NCBI GenBank assembly: GCA_905221605.1
Contig: CAJNDS010002477.1
Location: 124,001-188,000 of the forward strand
Length of the DNA stretch: 64,000 nucleotides
Reading direction: 5' to 3'
Origin: Symbiodinium natans
Lineage: Eukaryota > Sar > Dinophyceae > Suessiales > Symbiodiniaceae
Shown piece by piece: positions 55,052 to 64,000 of the stretch. Under the pieces are notes generated by a model. That model ran no database searches, was not told where the DNA came from, and saw only the letters and a program-made list of their open reading frames with translations. The position numbers and the translations under genes are program-made. The first letter of the stretch is position 1. Every line of letters begins with the position of its first letter.

Positions 55052-55398
55052 GTGGTGCGTGGTGCGTGTGCGTGGTGCGTGGTGCGTGGTGCGCGGTGCG
55101 CGGTGCGCGGGGTGCGCGGGGTGCGCGGGGTGCGCGGGGTGCGCGGGGTGCGCGGGGTGCGCGCGTGGTGCGCGTGGTTGTGTGGTGCGCGTGGTGCGCG
55201 TGGTTGTGTGGTGCGCGTGGTGCGCGTGGTGCGCGTGGTGCGCGTGGTGCGCGTGGTGCGCGTGGTGCGCGTGGTGCGCGTGGTGCGTGTGGTGCATGTG
55301 GTGCGCGTGGTGCGTGGTGCGGGTGGTGCGTGTGGTGCTTGTTGTGCGTGGTGCGTGGTGCGTGTGTGTGGTGCGTGGGGTGCGCGTGGGTGTGTGAG
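55052..55398. repeat. GTGCGT / GTGCGCGGG / GTGCGCGTG array
   Basis: About 350 bases of alternating purine-pyrimidine sequence: first GTGCGTG units, then seven GGGGTGCGC 9-mers, then a long run of GTGGTGCGC 9-mers, ending in TG repeats. Ala/Arg/Pro/Thr/His-rich ORFs on both strands are artefacts. Confidence 0.95.
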
Positions 55399-55584
55399 TG
55401 TGTGTGTGGGCGCGGGTGGTAAAGACGGCTGGCCAATCCATTGGAAAATATCCTCTTTCGATTTACTGGCTGCTCGCTCTGGGCGGCGGTATTGGAGGTC
55501 CTGGGGATCCTGGGGTCTTTAACCCAGTCGCTGCATATGCATATCTACGAAACACAGACCCAAAAAGGGAACCCAACTAACCTA

Positions 55585-55870
55585 CTACGAAACCTGAAGA
55601 GCTTCCAGCCCTAAGGATTTGTTGTGCTTCTGGGAGCCCGAGAGCGAAGCTGCCTCGGCAGCATCTAGCAGCAGACCTGCCGCCGAGTCAGGGTCGGGGA
55701 GCTTATGAGGCCTATGGGCCATGATCCGGATGAAACCTAGGGTCCGCTGCAGGACGATGGCTTGATGTGGCAAATGGGACAAACACAACTCTGGAATAAA
55801 ACCTGCCAAGCTTGGCTTATGGCTAGAACGCAGGGGCTGCTTCTGATTGAATGTGGCGGTCAAGATGGGT
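55585..55870 (-). CDS. Candidate exon, function unknown
   Basis: Minus frame with a convincing protein-like run: HQAIVLQRTLGFIRIMAHRP, HKLPDPDSAAGLLLDAAEAA, SLSGSQKHNKSLGLEALQ, ending at CTTCAG|GTTTCG. It looks helical. No family is recognised. The 5' border lies somewhere near 55780-55870. Confidence 0.45.
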
Positions 55871-55959
55871 TTCGATTCAGTTCTTCTGCTTCCACAAGGT
55901 GCCAGACATGATTGTGTGCACCAGCCGATGCAAATTGTGGGGAAAAACATATCCAAAAT

Positions 55960-57520
55960 CTGACACCAGGCCCCAGTTTACGTTTTCGGATACGGTTTAA
56001 GTGATTAAGTGCATTCTGGATACGACTGTGTCACGCTGCTTTTGGAGGAGTGCGGGTGTTTTCATAGTCTATGCAGGGTCATATTGCAGTAGCATACAGC
56101 CTCCGAAACTGTACTCATAGCGCGCGTAGATGAATTTGAGCGAACCGAAACCATATTTCTACAATGTCCTAGTGTGTCCTCCCGTTGCTTCGTAGTCATA
56201 TTACTCAATGATTTCGTCTGTGTATGCCAAACCTTGAAAGAAGTTATGAGAACAATCCATGTCTGGATTTCAGCGAACTTGGGCTCAGGGGTTTAAGGTT
56301 TAGAGTCTTCAATGAACCTGAGCCCTAACACCCCAACCTGCCAAAAGCCTCGAATCCCAAACACCAGAAGTAGCCCCGCGGCCACAAAGCCCCCCAAATC
56401 CTACAATGCTAGACAGCTTTGAGCGGCGGATGCCGCACTACCGTCTTCAGTCTTGGGGCTAAGGCCTTCCGAGAAAAGGGTCTGTTTAAGCATGATTGAG
56501 CGTTTGAAGCTTTACGAATGCGCAGGATTACGAGCCCATCCGCTATAGGCCCAGAGGCGAATCAACGCCTCCGTGTTCGTTGCCCTTCAAGCTCTATAAA
56601 TATCCCTGAATATCCCCCCCTCGCATGTAACAGGAGAGAAAGAGACAGAGAGAGAGAGAGAGAGGCATCAACTAAACGTCACAGTAACCCACGCCGGCCT
56701 CCAGGGCCAGAGAGCTGCAAGACCGGGACGGCACGAGGGGCCAGTGCCTCCCACAACCCTTCAGACAACGGCTCTCCAGACGATTCTTGTGGGGGGAACA
56801 CTTGTCTTGTTTTTCAGTAGGGTGTCTTGAGATGAGGCTACCGGCTTCAGATGGTTTCTATTGGGGATGGGAATGTCGAAAGAATCTGAACCCTCAACCC
56901 CCGGTCGTGAGCTTTGAGAATGGCTCTGTGGCAAGGTTTCAAGAGGCACTTTGCCGGGACTGCAGGTGTCAGGACCAAGGGGAGGGAATAGGGGGGTTCA
57001 GACCTCAACACTGAACCCCCGACTTTGAATCGAAACCCGATCTCTCTCAACAGGCAATGAGAAGCTACCGCACGGCTTAACTATGATTAATCTCTAATCC
57101 CTCAACGCTTCACATCTCTACGCAAAAGTCTGAATCCGAGGAAAGCCTGTTCTGTAGACTCGATTACTACTGCTCAGCAAGGCCTCCTCTGTCGTCGTTA
57201 TCAAAATCGCTCGTTGAAGCGCATACATGAACTTCCTGTCAGTGCTGAGGGGTTCTCGGCCGCGAACTGCTTGGCACAAAATACTAGTTACAAATGTTAC
57301 AGGCACGGAGAATTGTGCAAACCCCTGGGCTATTCTACGAAGGAAAGGGGCCGCCCGGGAAGGCTTGAGAAACTACGTTGTGAGAAAGGCCCTGGTGCAC
57401 AGCTTCAGATTAAGGTGCCCGAGACCCGAACGACCCAACATCGCGGGTCGAGTTTCGAAGCCTGCAACTTCTTCAACCCGGCTTCAGCAATTCACAACTT
57501 TTAGGGTCAAACTTTAAGTG
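55960..57520. other. No gene recognised; GA microsatellite 56634-56664
   Basis: Only short frames. A purine run GAGAGAAAGAGACAGAGAGA lies at 56634-56664. Degenerate telomere-like words occur at 56280-56360. Confidence 0.4.
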
Positions 57521-57559
57521 GCTTCAGGTTGGGATAGGTTGAGGGCGGCCGGCCGACAT

Positions 57560-57912
57560 GATCTTCAATATTCTCCATTTTCTGGGGAGCGACATGTATA
57601 TGTCTAGATGTAAAAAGATATTAGAGGTACAGCTTGGAAGAACTTGCGGGCATCGATGCGCAAAGATATATCTTGTAGATAATGAGCCCGAAGTGCGTGT
57701 TCTGTCCTCAACTCTTCGCAAGAGCGCCACAACCCTGTCGGCCCGCAGTATCTTCGAACAAGTTGACATAAGTCTACCAACTCCCACATCCAAAATCCTC
57801 CTTCTGGGCACTGCCGTCCTGGTGGACTTGTAGCTCGCCCGCGGTTGCGCGAGAAGCTCGCAAAGTCTCTGTGTGGTCCATGGAGCACCTGGCGTTGAAC
57901 ATTCGCGATCAA
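57560..57912 (-). pseudogene. Possible GAF-like domain fragment
   Basis: One minus frame reads ILDVGVGRLMSTCSKILRAD followed by RVVALLRRVEDRT. This resembles the start of GAF domains (a helix ending LxxxCSKILxADRxSLFL). The expected continuation (a beta strand with LVD) is not in the same frame. Other minus frames stay open, and the plus strand reads KIYLVDNEPEVRVLSSTLRK, so the strand and the reading are uncertain. It could be a decayed copy or one exon of a gene. Confidence 0.3.
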
Positions 57913-58519
57913 GTGCCGAGTTTAGGGTTAGGAACCCCAACTAACCTCCGCGCCCTTCGGGTGCCTTCCCGACGCGGCTCCAACAGGGACTGCGTCAGTG
58001 GCTCTACCGCACTCTGCTGGAAGTTCTCGCCTCCACTGGCGGCGAGTTTGCTTGTTTGGTTGCCCGGGCCGGGGTTCGGGGCTTCTAAGCTGAGTGGAGC
58101 AACTTCAATGTAGCGGGTCATGGGGAGCCTTGAGGAATTTAAGCTGGGCACACAACTACACATCCCGGGAAGCAAAGCCCCAACAAATCCAATCCCTGGT
58201 TCGAAGTGTTCAGGCCCTTCCGCACGACAACTCAGCACCGCTCCTTCACGCAGAGTCAAATCTGGCACGTCGCGCCAAAACTCTGACAGAACCTTCTCCA
58301 TTTTTTTGACCTGCGTCGGAAGAGCTGCGCACATACAGGGCCCTGCCGAAAGTGTAACCCTATGGATCACCTACAAAGAACGCCGAACAGTGATGCTCAC
58401 TTCAGGATCAACTGCGAAAATTGAAGCTGGCGGCCGATCCCTGCTCACCCATCTGAGTCCACAGCCAGAAGTATTCGCAAGGCATCCCAGGGATAGCATG
58501 CTGCCTCATCGCGGAGCGG

Positions 58520-58612
58520 TGTCACAGACACAGACACAGACACAGACACAGACAGAGACACAGACACAGATACAGGCACAGACACAGACACAGACACAGA
58601 CACACGCACCCA
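58520..58612. repeat. CAGACA hexamer repeat
   Basis: About 13 CAGACA units with a few variants (CAGAGACA, CAGATACAGG), then CACCCATCCACGCACCCACC. Confidence 0.9.
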
Positions 58613-58792
58613 TCCACGCACCCACCCGCGCACCCACCCGCGCAGCTGTTTCGCTTCGACTCCAGCTTCTGATTGGTCGTTGCAATGGCCGACACTTGTT
58701 CTGAGGTTCAGCGAGGTTTCTGGGCCAATCACGCCCGATCCCCCAATTCCTGCTTACCCACCCACCCATGCACGCACATACACGAGCGCCAC

Positions 58793-59031
58793 ACACACAC
58801 ACAGACAGACAGACAGAGACAGACAGAGACAGACAGAGACAGACAGAGACAGACAGAGACAGACAGAGACAGACAGAGACAGACAGAGACAGACAGAGAC
58901 AGACAGAGACAGACAGAGACAGACAGACAGACAGAGAGACACACAGACACACGGACAGACAGACAGACAGACAGACGGACAGACCGACGGACGGACGGAC
59001 GGACAGACAGACAGACAGAGACACACATACA
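58793..59031. repeat. 10-bp array, unit CAGACAGAGA, grading into CAGA and CGGA tetramers
   Basis: About 12 perfect 10-base units, then CAGACAGACA, ACACACAGACAC, and CGGACGGACGGA. All six frames stay open across it. Long ORFs of Asp/Arg/Gln/Thr or Ser/Val/Cys/Leu are artefacts. Confidence 0.95.
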
Positions 59032-59039
59032 CACTTTGC

Positions 59040-60200
59040 AGAAAGCTGTCCCGTTTGGGAAACCCCTGCTAAAGCAGGTGAAAAAGGGTCCTCCGCTCCA
59101 CCGTGGGGCACAAAAAGCTAGGCTGGATGATGATGCGGAGATCGAGACGGCATCGCCGCTCGCCACCAACTTGTCTGTTGCTTTTTCGTACCATGCTGTC
59201 ATCGCCTACCCTAAACGCTGACACTGAAACATACTCAAACCCCACCACCCTATGCACACCACCCTATATAGCTGCCACAAGTCTGGGGTACTGACCGCCC
59301 CAGTTTCTGCCAGGTTGCGAATAATACCTGGCATGGGTCAATTTTTGGATCTAGGGTCTTTTCGGCTTTTGGGACTCTTGAGCTTATTTTGGATCCGGCC
59401 TGAGCCCACCCCCAAGCTTGAACCCGACATGTCGAAAGCCAATCCGCTTGCCTTCCAATTCGTCAGACAGAGTCAGCTCCTGTTGCGCCCAGGACTCAAG
59501 CTCTCACAGAGTACAGGTACCCCCTTGTTCTAACAGTCCTGAATAGGGATTAAACTAGGGCACGATAATCTGCATTCAGGACTCTTAGTCTAAGGGGGAA
59601 CATCCCAAAGTATGGTATAGGGGTTACAGGTTCAGATGAAGAGAACAGGGATGGAGTTCTGCGGTCGATTTCGAACTACATGGGGTATGTCATCTTTCTC
59701 TCATTCGGTGAGAATATGCAGCACCCAGCACCCGAAGTAGACGCTGCAAAGCAGAAAGTTTGCAGCAATCCCGGAAATATGCATCAAGGAATAAGAATCC
59801 CCAAGTAGACGCTGCGTTTGAAGTAGGCATGTCGAACATGCAGAAACCTCGCATATGTGGCAGACGCTACGATATTTACGCGCGTCTTCATGCAATTCTG
59901 CTTAATACCCCGATTTGAGCTTATAGTGCTTTTGAATTCTGGAGGAGGCCCCCACAGGCTCACTTGTGCTAGGAGTCTACGGGGAAGTCTAGCTTTCTTA
60001 ACTTAAAATTCAAAGACTTCCTATTTGTCTCAGAATTTGGAGGTGGTACAAGACGAAAATGCCTTCTAGTTATCCACTTCTTTCTATGACATGATCTCAC
60101 TGGCGCAGTAACTCGTGTTTGCCATGAAGAAGCGTATGCACCACTTCGGCTGCACAACCCCTTACCTTAAAGCCTACAACCCAAGATTAAGGTAGCAAAG
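59040..60200. other. No gene recognised
   Basis: No protein-like frame with splice borders. A short repeat CAAGTAGACGCTGC / GAAGTAGACGCTGC occurs at about 59729 and 59801. Confidence 0.4.
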
Positions 60201-60204
60201 GGCC

Positions 60205-60597
60205 TTAAAAGTACAGGACGCCGTAGACAAGGGATAAAATACGCACAACACGAATAATATGAAGGTCTCCGGCCAGAGAATCTAACCAGCGCGCACCACT
60301 GCCACAACACAACGGAACCTGACGTCCTGCCTCTTCTGCAGCGGAGGCGAACTGTAACAGTGCTTCATGAGCACTTCCTTTGCTTTCGTTGCCACCCTCC
60401 TGCGCAGCACCAGGACAGCGTGCGTCAGGCTTGCCCAAAGTCCGCAGACAAGATACCAATGAAATGAACATTCTCGGTTCATAAAGAATGCGTAACGATG
60501 CTGTTCTGGCTGCTATGCGACATGCATAATTACTGTGAACTGTTTCGAAGCAACCTCCCGCTTTCTGGGCGGGTTCCCTAGCAACTACAGTACGCAC
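60205..60597 (-). CDS. Candidate exon, function unknown
   Basis: Minus frame with a protein-like central part: SLVSCLRTLGKPDARCPGAA, QEGGNESKGSAHEALLQFAS, AAEEAGRQ, then CAG|GTTCCG, a possible donor near 60320. No family is recognised. The ends of the frame are less convincing and probably intron. Confidence 0.4.
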   Translation of the reverse strand: MRTVVAREPAQKAGGCFETVHSNYACRIAARTASLRILYEPRMFISLVSCLRTLGKPDARCPGAAQEGGNESKGSAHEALLQFASAAEEAGRQVPLCCGSGARWLDSLAGDLHIIRVVRILSLVYGVLYF

Positions 60598-60664
60598 GAA
60601 GCACTTACACGCCCACTGCAGTCTAAAGTCAGCAGATACGTACTCAAACGAGGCTCGAAAAAAG

Positions 60665-61126
60665 ATGTGCTGGCTTCAAGTGCCCCGTCTGTATAAGGTG
60701 AGGCTGTACGTCAACAGGCTTCGTATCATCCAGCAGCACCCTGCGGCCGCTCCAGGCTTTAAGAGAAACTCCTCCTATATGACGTGGCGAGGAGGGATCG
60801 ACAGCACGGCAACTTTCTTTAGCTTTGTCTGCAATAAGAATGCAACAATGATGAAAGAGGCATCCTCTGCAGGTGACGCCGTCATTCTCGGCGAACACTA
60901 CCCGAGATCGGAGCCAGAACGCCGCGGGCGTTGCCTAATGTCACGGACAGTGGGCTTAATTTTGGAGTTCTGCGTGCGAGCTCTGTCTGTGGCTGCGTGG
61001 TTCAAAAACACCAAAACTATGAGGCTCGCTATGAATCCTTGTAGGCTGCGCACTCCCCTGCTTCAGGTCACTGTGGTTTACGGCCTTCTCCACGGGCAAT
61101 TTCGCGAGAAGAACTGCACTGGGTGA
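60665..61126 (+). other. Open frame of 153 codons, no gene called
   Basis: The plus frame is open with mixed composition (GGIDSTATFFSFVCNKNATM), no recognised domain and no splice borders. It is kept as an unresolved ORF. Confidence 0.2.
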
Positions 61127-61129
61127 AAA

Positions 61130-62100
61130 GCCGGTATCCAGTTTTGGACAGGGCGTCCAGAGCTTCATGCATCTGAATTCACTCGCCTATCAAGCACCGA
61201 GGCACACATGTTACGTTTGGAACTGTTCTTCGACAACGTGAAACCAGCTTCTTATCACCGATGGTGAGAAACATGGATGCCACAATCCCGCAAGCCCCAG
61301 AGGCCCCCATTTTTAAGGCCCCATGTCGCCCCATCTTCTCTCTCAGGCAGCGCCGAAGATGTGCTCGTCGGTGCGATTCTTGGTGGACGTTGCCACGCCG
61401 GCCTCGATGAAAGGTTCAGATGGCCATAGAGATGGCCTGATATGCTCTCAGATTTTCGGGCCCTCAAGGGCGTCGCACCTTAGGCACTGGTACAGAGAGC
61501 CGTACATGTCATGGCAAATAACTTGTACGGAGCGGCGTACGCCTCAAGCTCCAAACGCCGGATCCTTCCGACCGCCACCACTCTAACCGACATCTAAAAG
61601 CCCGAGTCCCCCCATGTCAGCTGAGGGACTGGAGCCATTCGGGACGGATCCATGTGAGCCAGCTGAGCACGCAGCTCCTGCACCTCAGCCGACAAAATTA
61701 AAACGACCCAGGCCCTCAACTACTTGTTCCTAAGTAATGGTGGGATTGAGGTTTGAGGGAGTAACTTAGGAATAAAGATTCGTGGTGTAGCCTTTGTTGC
61801 GTCAGTGGATCCGTCCCATCTTCTGGTGCAACACTTGTGCTCGTGACTCGGGCTTCGGGATGCTTAAGGGTTTACGGTCTAGAGAGTGATGGTTTTATGC
61901 GAGACCCTGAACGCCTCCCATCGCAAATGCCCCCATAAGGCCGGAACCTCATGCTCTACAGCTTCTCTTCTCTGGCGCTCATTCTCCAGCTCCTCCGTCA
62001 GGGTGGCTTGCTGCACAAAAGATGTCATGTCTTGCCCCAGCTACTTACCTTGGCACACGCTACACGCGCTGACAGACTGCTACTTAACAAGCCGGCAGCA
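61130..62100. other. No gene recognised
   Basis: Short frames only. Degenerate CCTCAAG and TTTAGGG-like words are scattered. Confidence 0.4.
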
Positions 62101-62102
62101 CG

Positions 62103-62546
62103 ATGGATAAAACGCTCGACCTGGGCCGAGTTGCAGTTGAACCAGTGGCAGGTGTCGCCATGCACAACCCATGCTCAAAGTCGCGGAAGAATAAACCGAC
62201 AAGCCTGACTCTTGAAAGCTCAATGGATCTTGTTGGCAAGAACTGCCAGGAAAGGGCACAGGCAAAGCCAGCCCTGCGCCCGAAGCCACACACACACCGA
62301 CACCGGGGCTGCAGCCGTGCATGGCGCGAGTATGAGCCCAACGATGAAAAGCCCGCCGTTCTAAACGAGCTTGAGGAAGCCTGGAGCTCGGCGAGATTTG
62401 CGAGGCTACCAAAACCCGTTTTCCATTCCAAAACCCCGCCGACTGAAACCGAAACCCTCGAGAGTCTCAACCGCTCTCAGGCCGCTGCCGTGCGGCTCCG
62501 GGTCAGGCTCGAATCTCGGCGCATGGATGCCACCGGGGGGCTTTAA
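62103..62546 (+). CDS. Candidate ORF of 147 codons, function unknown
   Basis: Starts with ATG at 62103 and stops at 62544. Reads MDKTLDLGRVAVEPVAGVAM, KSRKNKPTSLTLESSMDLVG and YEPNDEKPAVLNELEEAWSS. The charge pattern and lack of low complexity favour real coding. The minus strand is also open but Ser/Arg/Cys-rich. No family is recognised. Confidence 0.35.
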   Translation: MDKTLDLGRVAVEPVAGVAMHNPCSKSRKNKPTSLTLESSMDLVGKNCQERAQAKPALRPKPHTHRHRGCSRAWREYEPNDEKPAVLNELEEAWSSARFARLPKPVFHSKTPPTETETLESLNRSQAAAVRLRVRLESRRMDATGGL

Positions 62547-62599
62547 GGGGGCATCTGAACGGTTCACGGTCCGGGTGTCGATCAGGGTTTAGGAGGGTT

Positions 62600-63330
62600 G
62601 GGACTCCACTCGCAGCTCGGCGACATGCACAAAACCTCTCGACCCTGGGCCCGGTCCTTCAACTCAAAAAGCCTGCCAAGCAGCTCGAAGAGGAGAGCTC
62701 TGATGTGCTTCTGCTCGAGGTTAACGAGGACTGCGCGCCATGCGGGCTAAGGTTTTGTGAGGTTTCGAGGCCAGCTTGAAAACCACTTAACCCTCTACAG
62801 GCTGCTCGCCAAAGGCGCCTGAGATTTGTGCTGCAGCGGGACGTCGTAATTCCAGGAGAGCGGATCTGAGTTGACGAATGCACACGAACCAACTTCAGTG
62901 GCCCCGGAAACTTATGAACTGGTCAGACGTTGTGTACAACTTCTGTTTGGGAGAAGTTCTGAACTTAGGACATAACCCGTCAGCATAGTTATTACTAAGT
63001 CCAGAACAAGATCAGAACAAGTTGTTCTAGTGTTTTGTGTGCTTTCCCATCATCTCAATTTGTGTTATTGTTGAGCAGAAAGTCATCGCGCACATATTTT
63101 GTCCTTGCGAACTTCTTGTAGTTTCTCCACAACCATTGCCTGCTGAGTTGGCATTCTCGTCGATTGCTGTAAGCCGGCTAACCAGCAAGTACAGCCCCTT
63201 GAGCAACAGTTGCCGTTCCCAATTGTTCCCAGGATTTGCAGTGCCTCAGACGCAGAAATCACGGAAAAACAGCAGACGAGAACGAAGGGGTGCATATGGA
63301 GTGGGGGATCCTGCTCGTCGTCGTGTAAGG
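62600..63330. other. No gene recognised
   Basis: No convincing coding segment. The frame at 63037-63381 (plus) is hydrophobic at first and basic later but has no splice or domain support. Confidence 0.35.
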
Positions 63331-63460
63331 CCGAGAGGCCGATCAATGCTATCACTTCCTAACGCGGTCCGCAAAGTCTAGTAGTCCCGCGAGGTACGGC
63401 TGTGCCGCGGCCTAGTAGTCCCATTCGTCGGGTCAGGCCACGTGGCCGTGAGGATTGAGT
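63331..63460. repeat. Short inverted and direct repeats
   Basis: CTAGTAGTCCC occurs twice (about 63379 and 63411). Small palindromes cluster here: GCGGTCCGC, GGCCACGTGGCC, and AGGCCGAGAGGCC. No family of element is recognised. Confidence 0.5.
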
Positions 63461-64000
63461 GTTGCTCCTTTACCTTCTGCTGAAGCAAGAGTGGGTTGAG
63501 CAAGAACCGTCTCCGAATGAGGATCCCAACCTGGAGCATCCCAACCTGGAGAGCTGGCATTATACCGGCTAACAAACCGAAGCTTAGGCAGTTCTCTTTC
63601 CTCAAAGTTTTTGCTCCCTTAACCCTATGCACTCCTTGCCTAGTGAGGTTATGTGAGGTTTTCCTGGTGAACTAATTGAAGTCAAGGCGAAGCCCACAGG
63701 AACTGTGCGTGGTACTGTGAACGTTTGCGCGTGCAGCGTCCACGAACCGACGTGCAAAGTGCAGTGTTGCCCGTCTGCTGCGCATGGGCTCTGCGGACTG
63801 CCATGCGAGTCTTGTCCAGCTTTTGGCGCTTGCTGCGGCGCTTTCACTTGCTTTCGTGCGGTTTTGGCTCGCTTGGGTTGCTTTGTGGTTTGCAGGTTCG
63901 CTTGTTGTTTAGTCGTGCTTGCACCTGCGCTATGGTTGGCTCTACATGAAACAACCGATTGCCAGCAAGGCGTGGGACGGACTCAAGCAGTTGCTGCTGC
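63461..64000. other. No gene recognised
   Basis: CCCAACCTGGAG occurs twice (about 63527 and 63540) as a small direct repeat. No frame is convincing. Confidence 0.35.

Noticed and set aside
54882-55522. ORFs of 112-184 codons on both strands
   Set aside because: They follow the GTGCGC array. Composition is pure dipeptide or tripeptide repeat.
58506-59221. ORFs of up to 201 codons (Ser/Val/Cys/Leu on minus, Asp/Arg/Gln/Thr on plus)
   Set aside because: Artefacts of the CAGACA and CAGACAGAGA arrays, which have no stops in most frames.

Overview
The window reads as nuclear DNA of a protist, most probably a dinoflagellate. No operon, Shine-Dalgarno site, tRNA, rRNA or CRISPR array was found. Instead there are multi-exon genes made of many small exons (25-300 nt) with short introns, some needing GC-AG rather than GT-AG borders, a tandem array of a whole gene, abundant minisatellites, and scattered degenerate TTTAGGG/CCCTAAA (plant/alveolate-type) telomere-like tracts, one of them at base 1. 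The lineage is an inference from these features; another alga or alveolate is not excluded. Most exons are too short to stand out as long ORFs, so they were recognised by reading protein-like frames bounded by splice signals with matching phase. Exon coordinates can be off by a few bases.

Layout. 1-9 kb: degenerate telomere-like and unique sequence with only weak ORF candidates. 9.1-10.1 kb: two candidate exons on opposite strands. 11.65-12.9 kb (-): a gene ending in Arg-Asp, Arg-Gly and Arg-Ser repeats, splicing-factor-like. 13.7-14.0 kb: a hexamer array that changes unit twice. 15.9-17.9 kb (-): a well-supported gene of at least seven exons with no recognised family. 19.8-20.5 kb (-): a six-exon Pro-Gly-Met-rich gene in which each exon carries one repeat-like module. 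21-23 kb (-): further candidate exons. 24.7-36.5 kb (-): the main gene, about 11.8 kb and more than 20 exons, roughly 1,700-1,800 residues. It encodes an N-terminal region of unknown type, a phosphotransferase/kinase-like domain resembling ternary-complex-associated domain 9 (TCAD9), a NACHT NTPase with Walker A, Walker B and the C-terminal helical motif, and C-terminal ankyrin repeats. 37.4-40.3 kb: C-rich, AAGCCCCCC and 51-bp repeats, a 100-N assembly gap and an AT-rich island. 40.3-49.2 kb (-): about three and a bit tandem copies of a 2.8-2.9 kb unit, each with a multi-exon membrane-protein gene. 49-64 kb: mostly simple repeats (GTGCGC, CAGACAGAGA), telomere-like blocks and isolated candidate exons on both strands.

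Nearly all well-supported genes between 11.6 and 48 kb lie on the minus strand, which fits the long unidirectional gene blocks described for dinoflagellates. The kinase-NACHT-ankyrin gene has the architecture of an NTP-switch conflict or immune sensor (NLR-like/STAND): ankyrins as possible sensor, NACHT as oligomerisation switch, kinase-like domain as signalling or adaptor module. That functional role is inferred, not shown.
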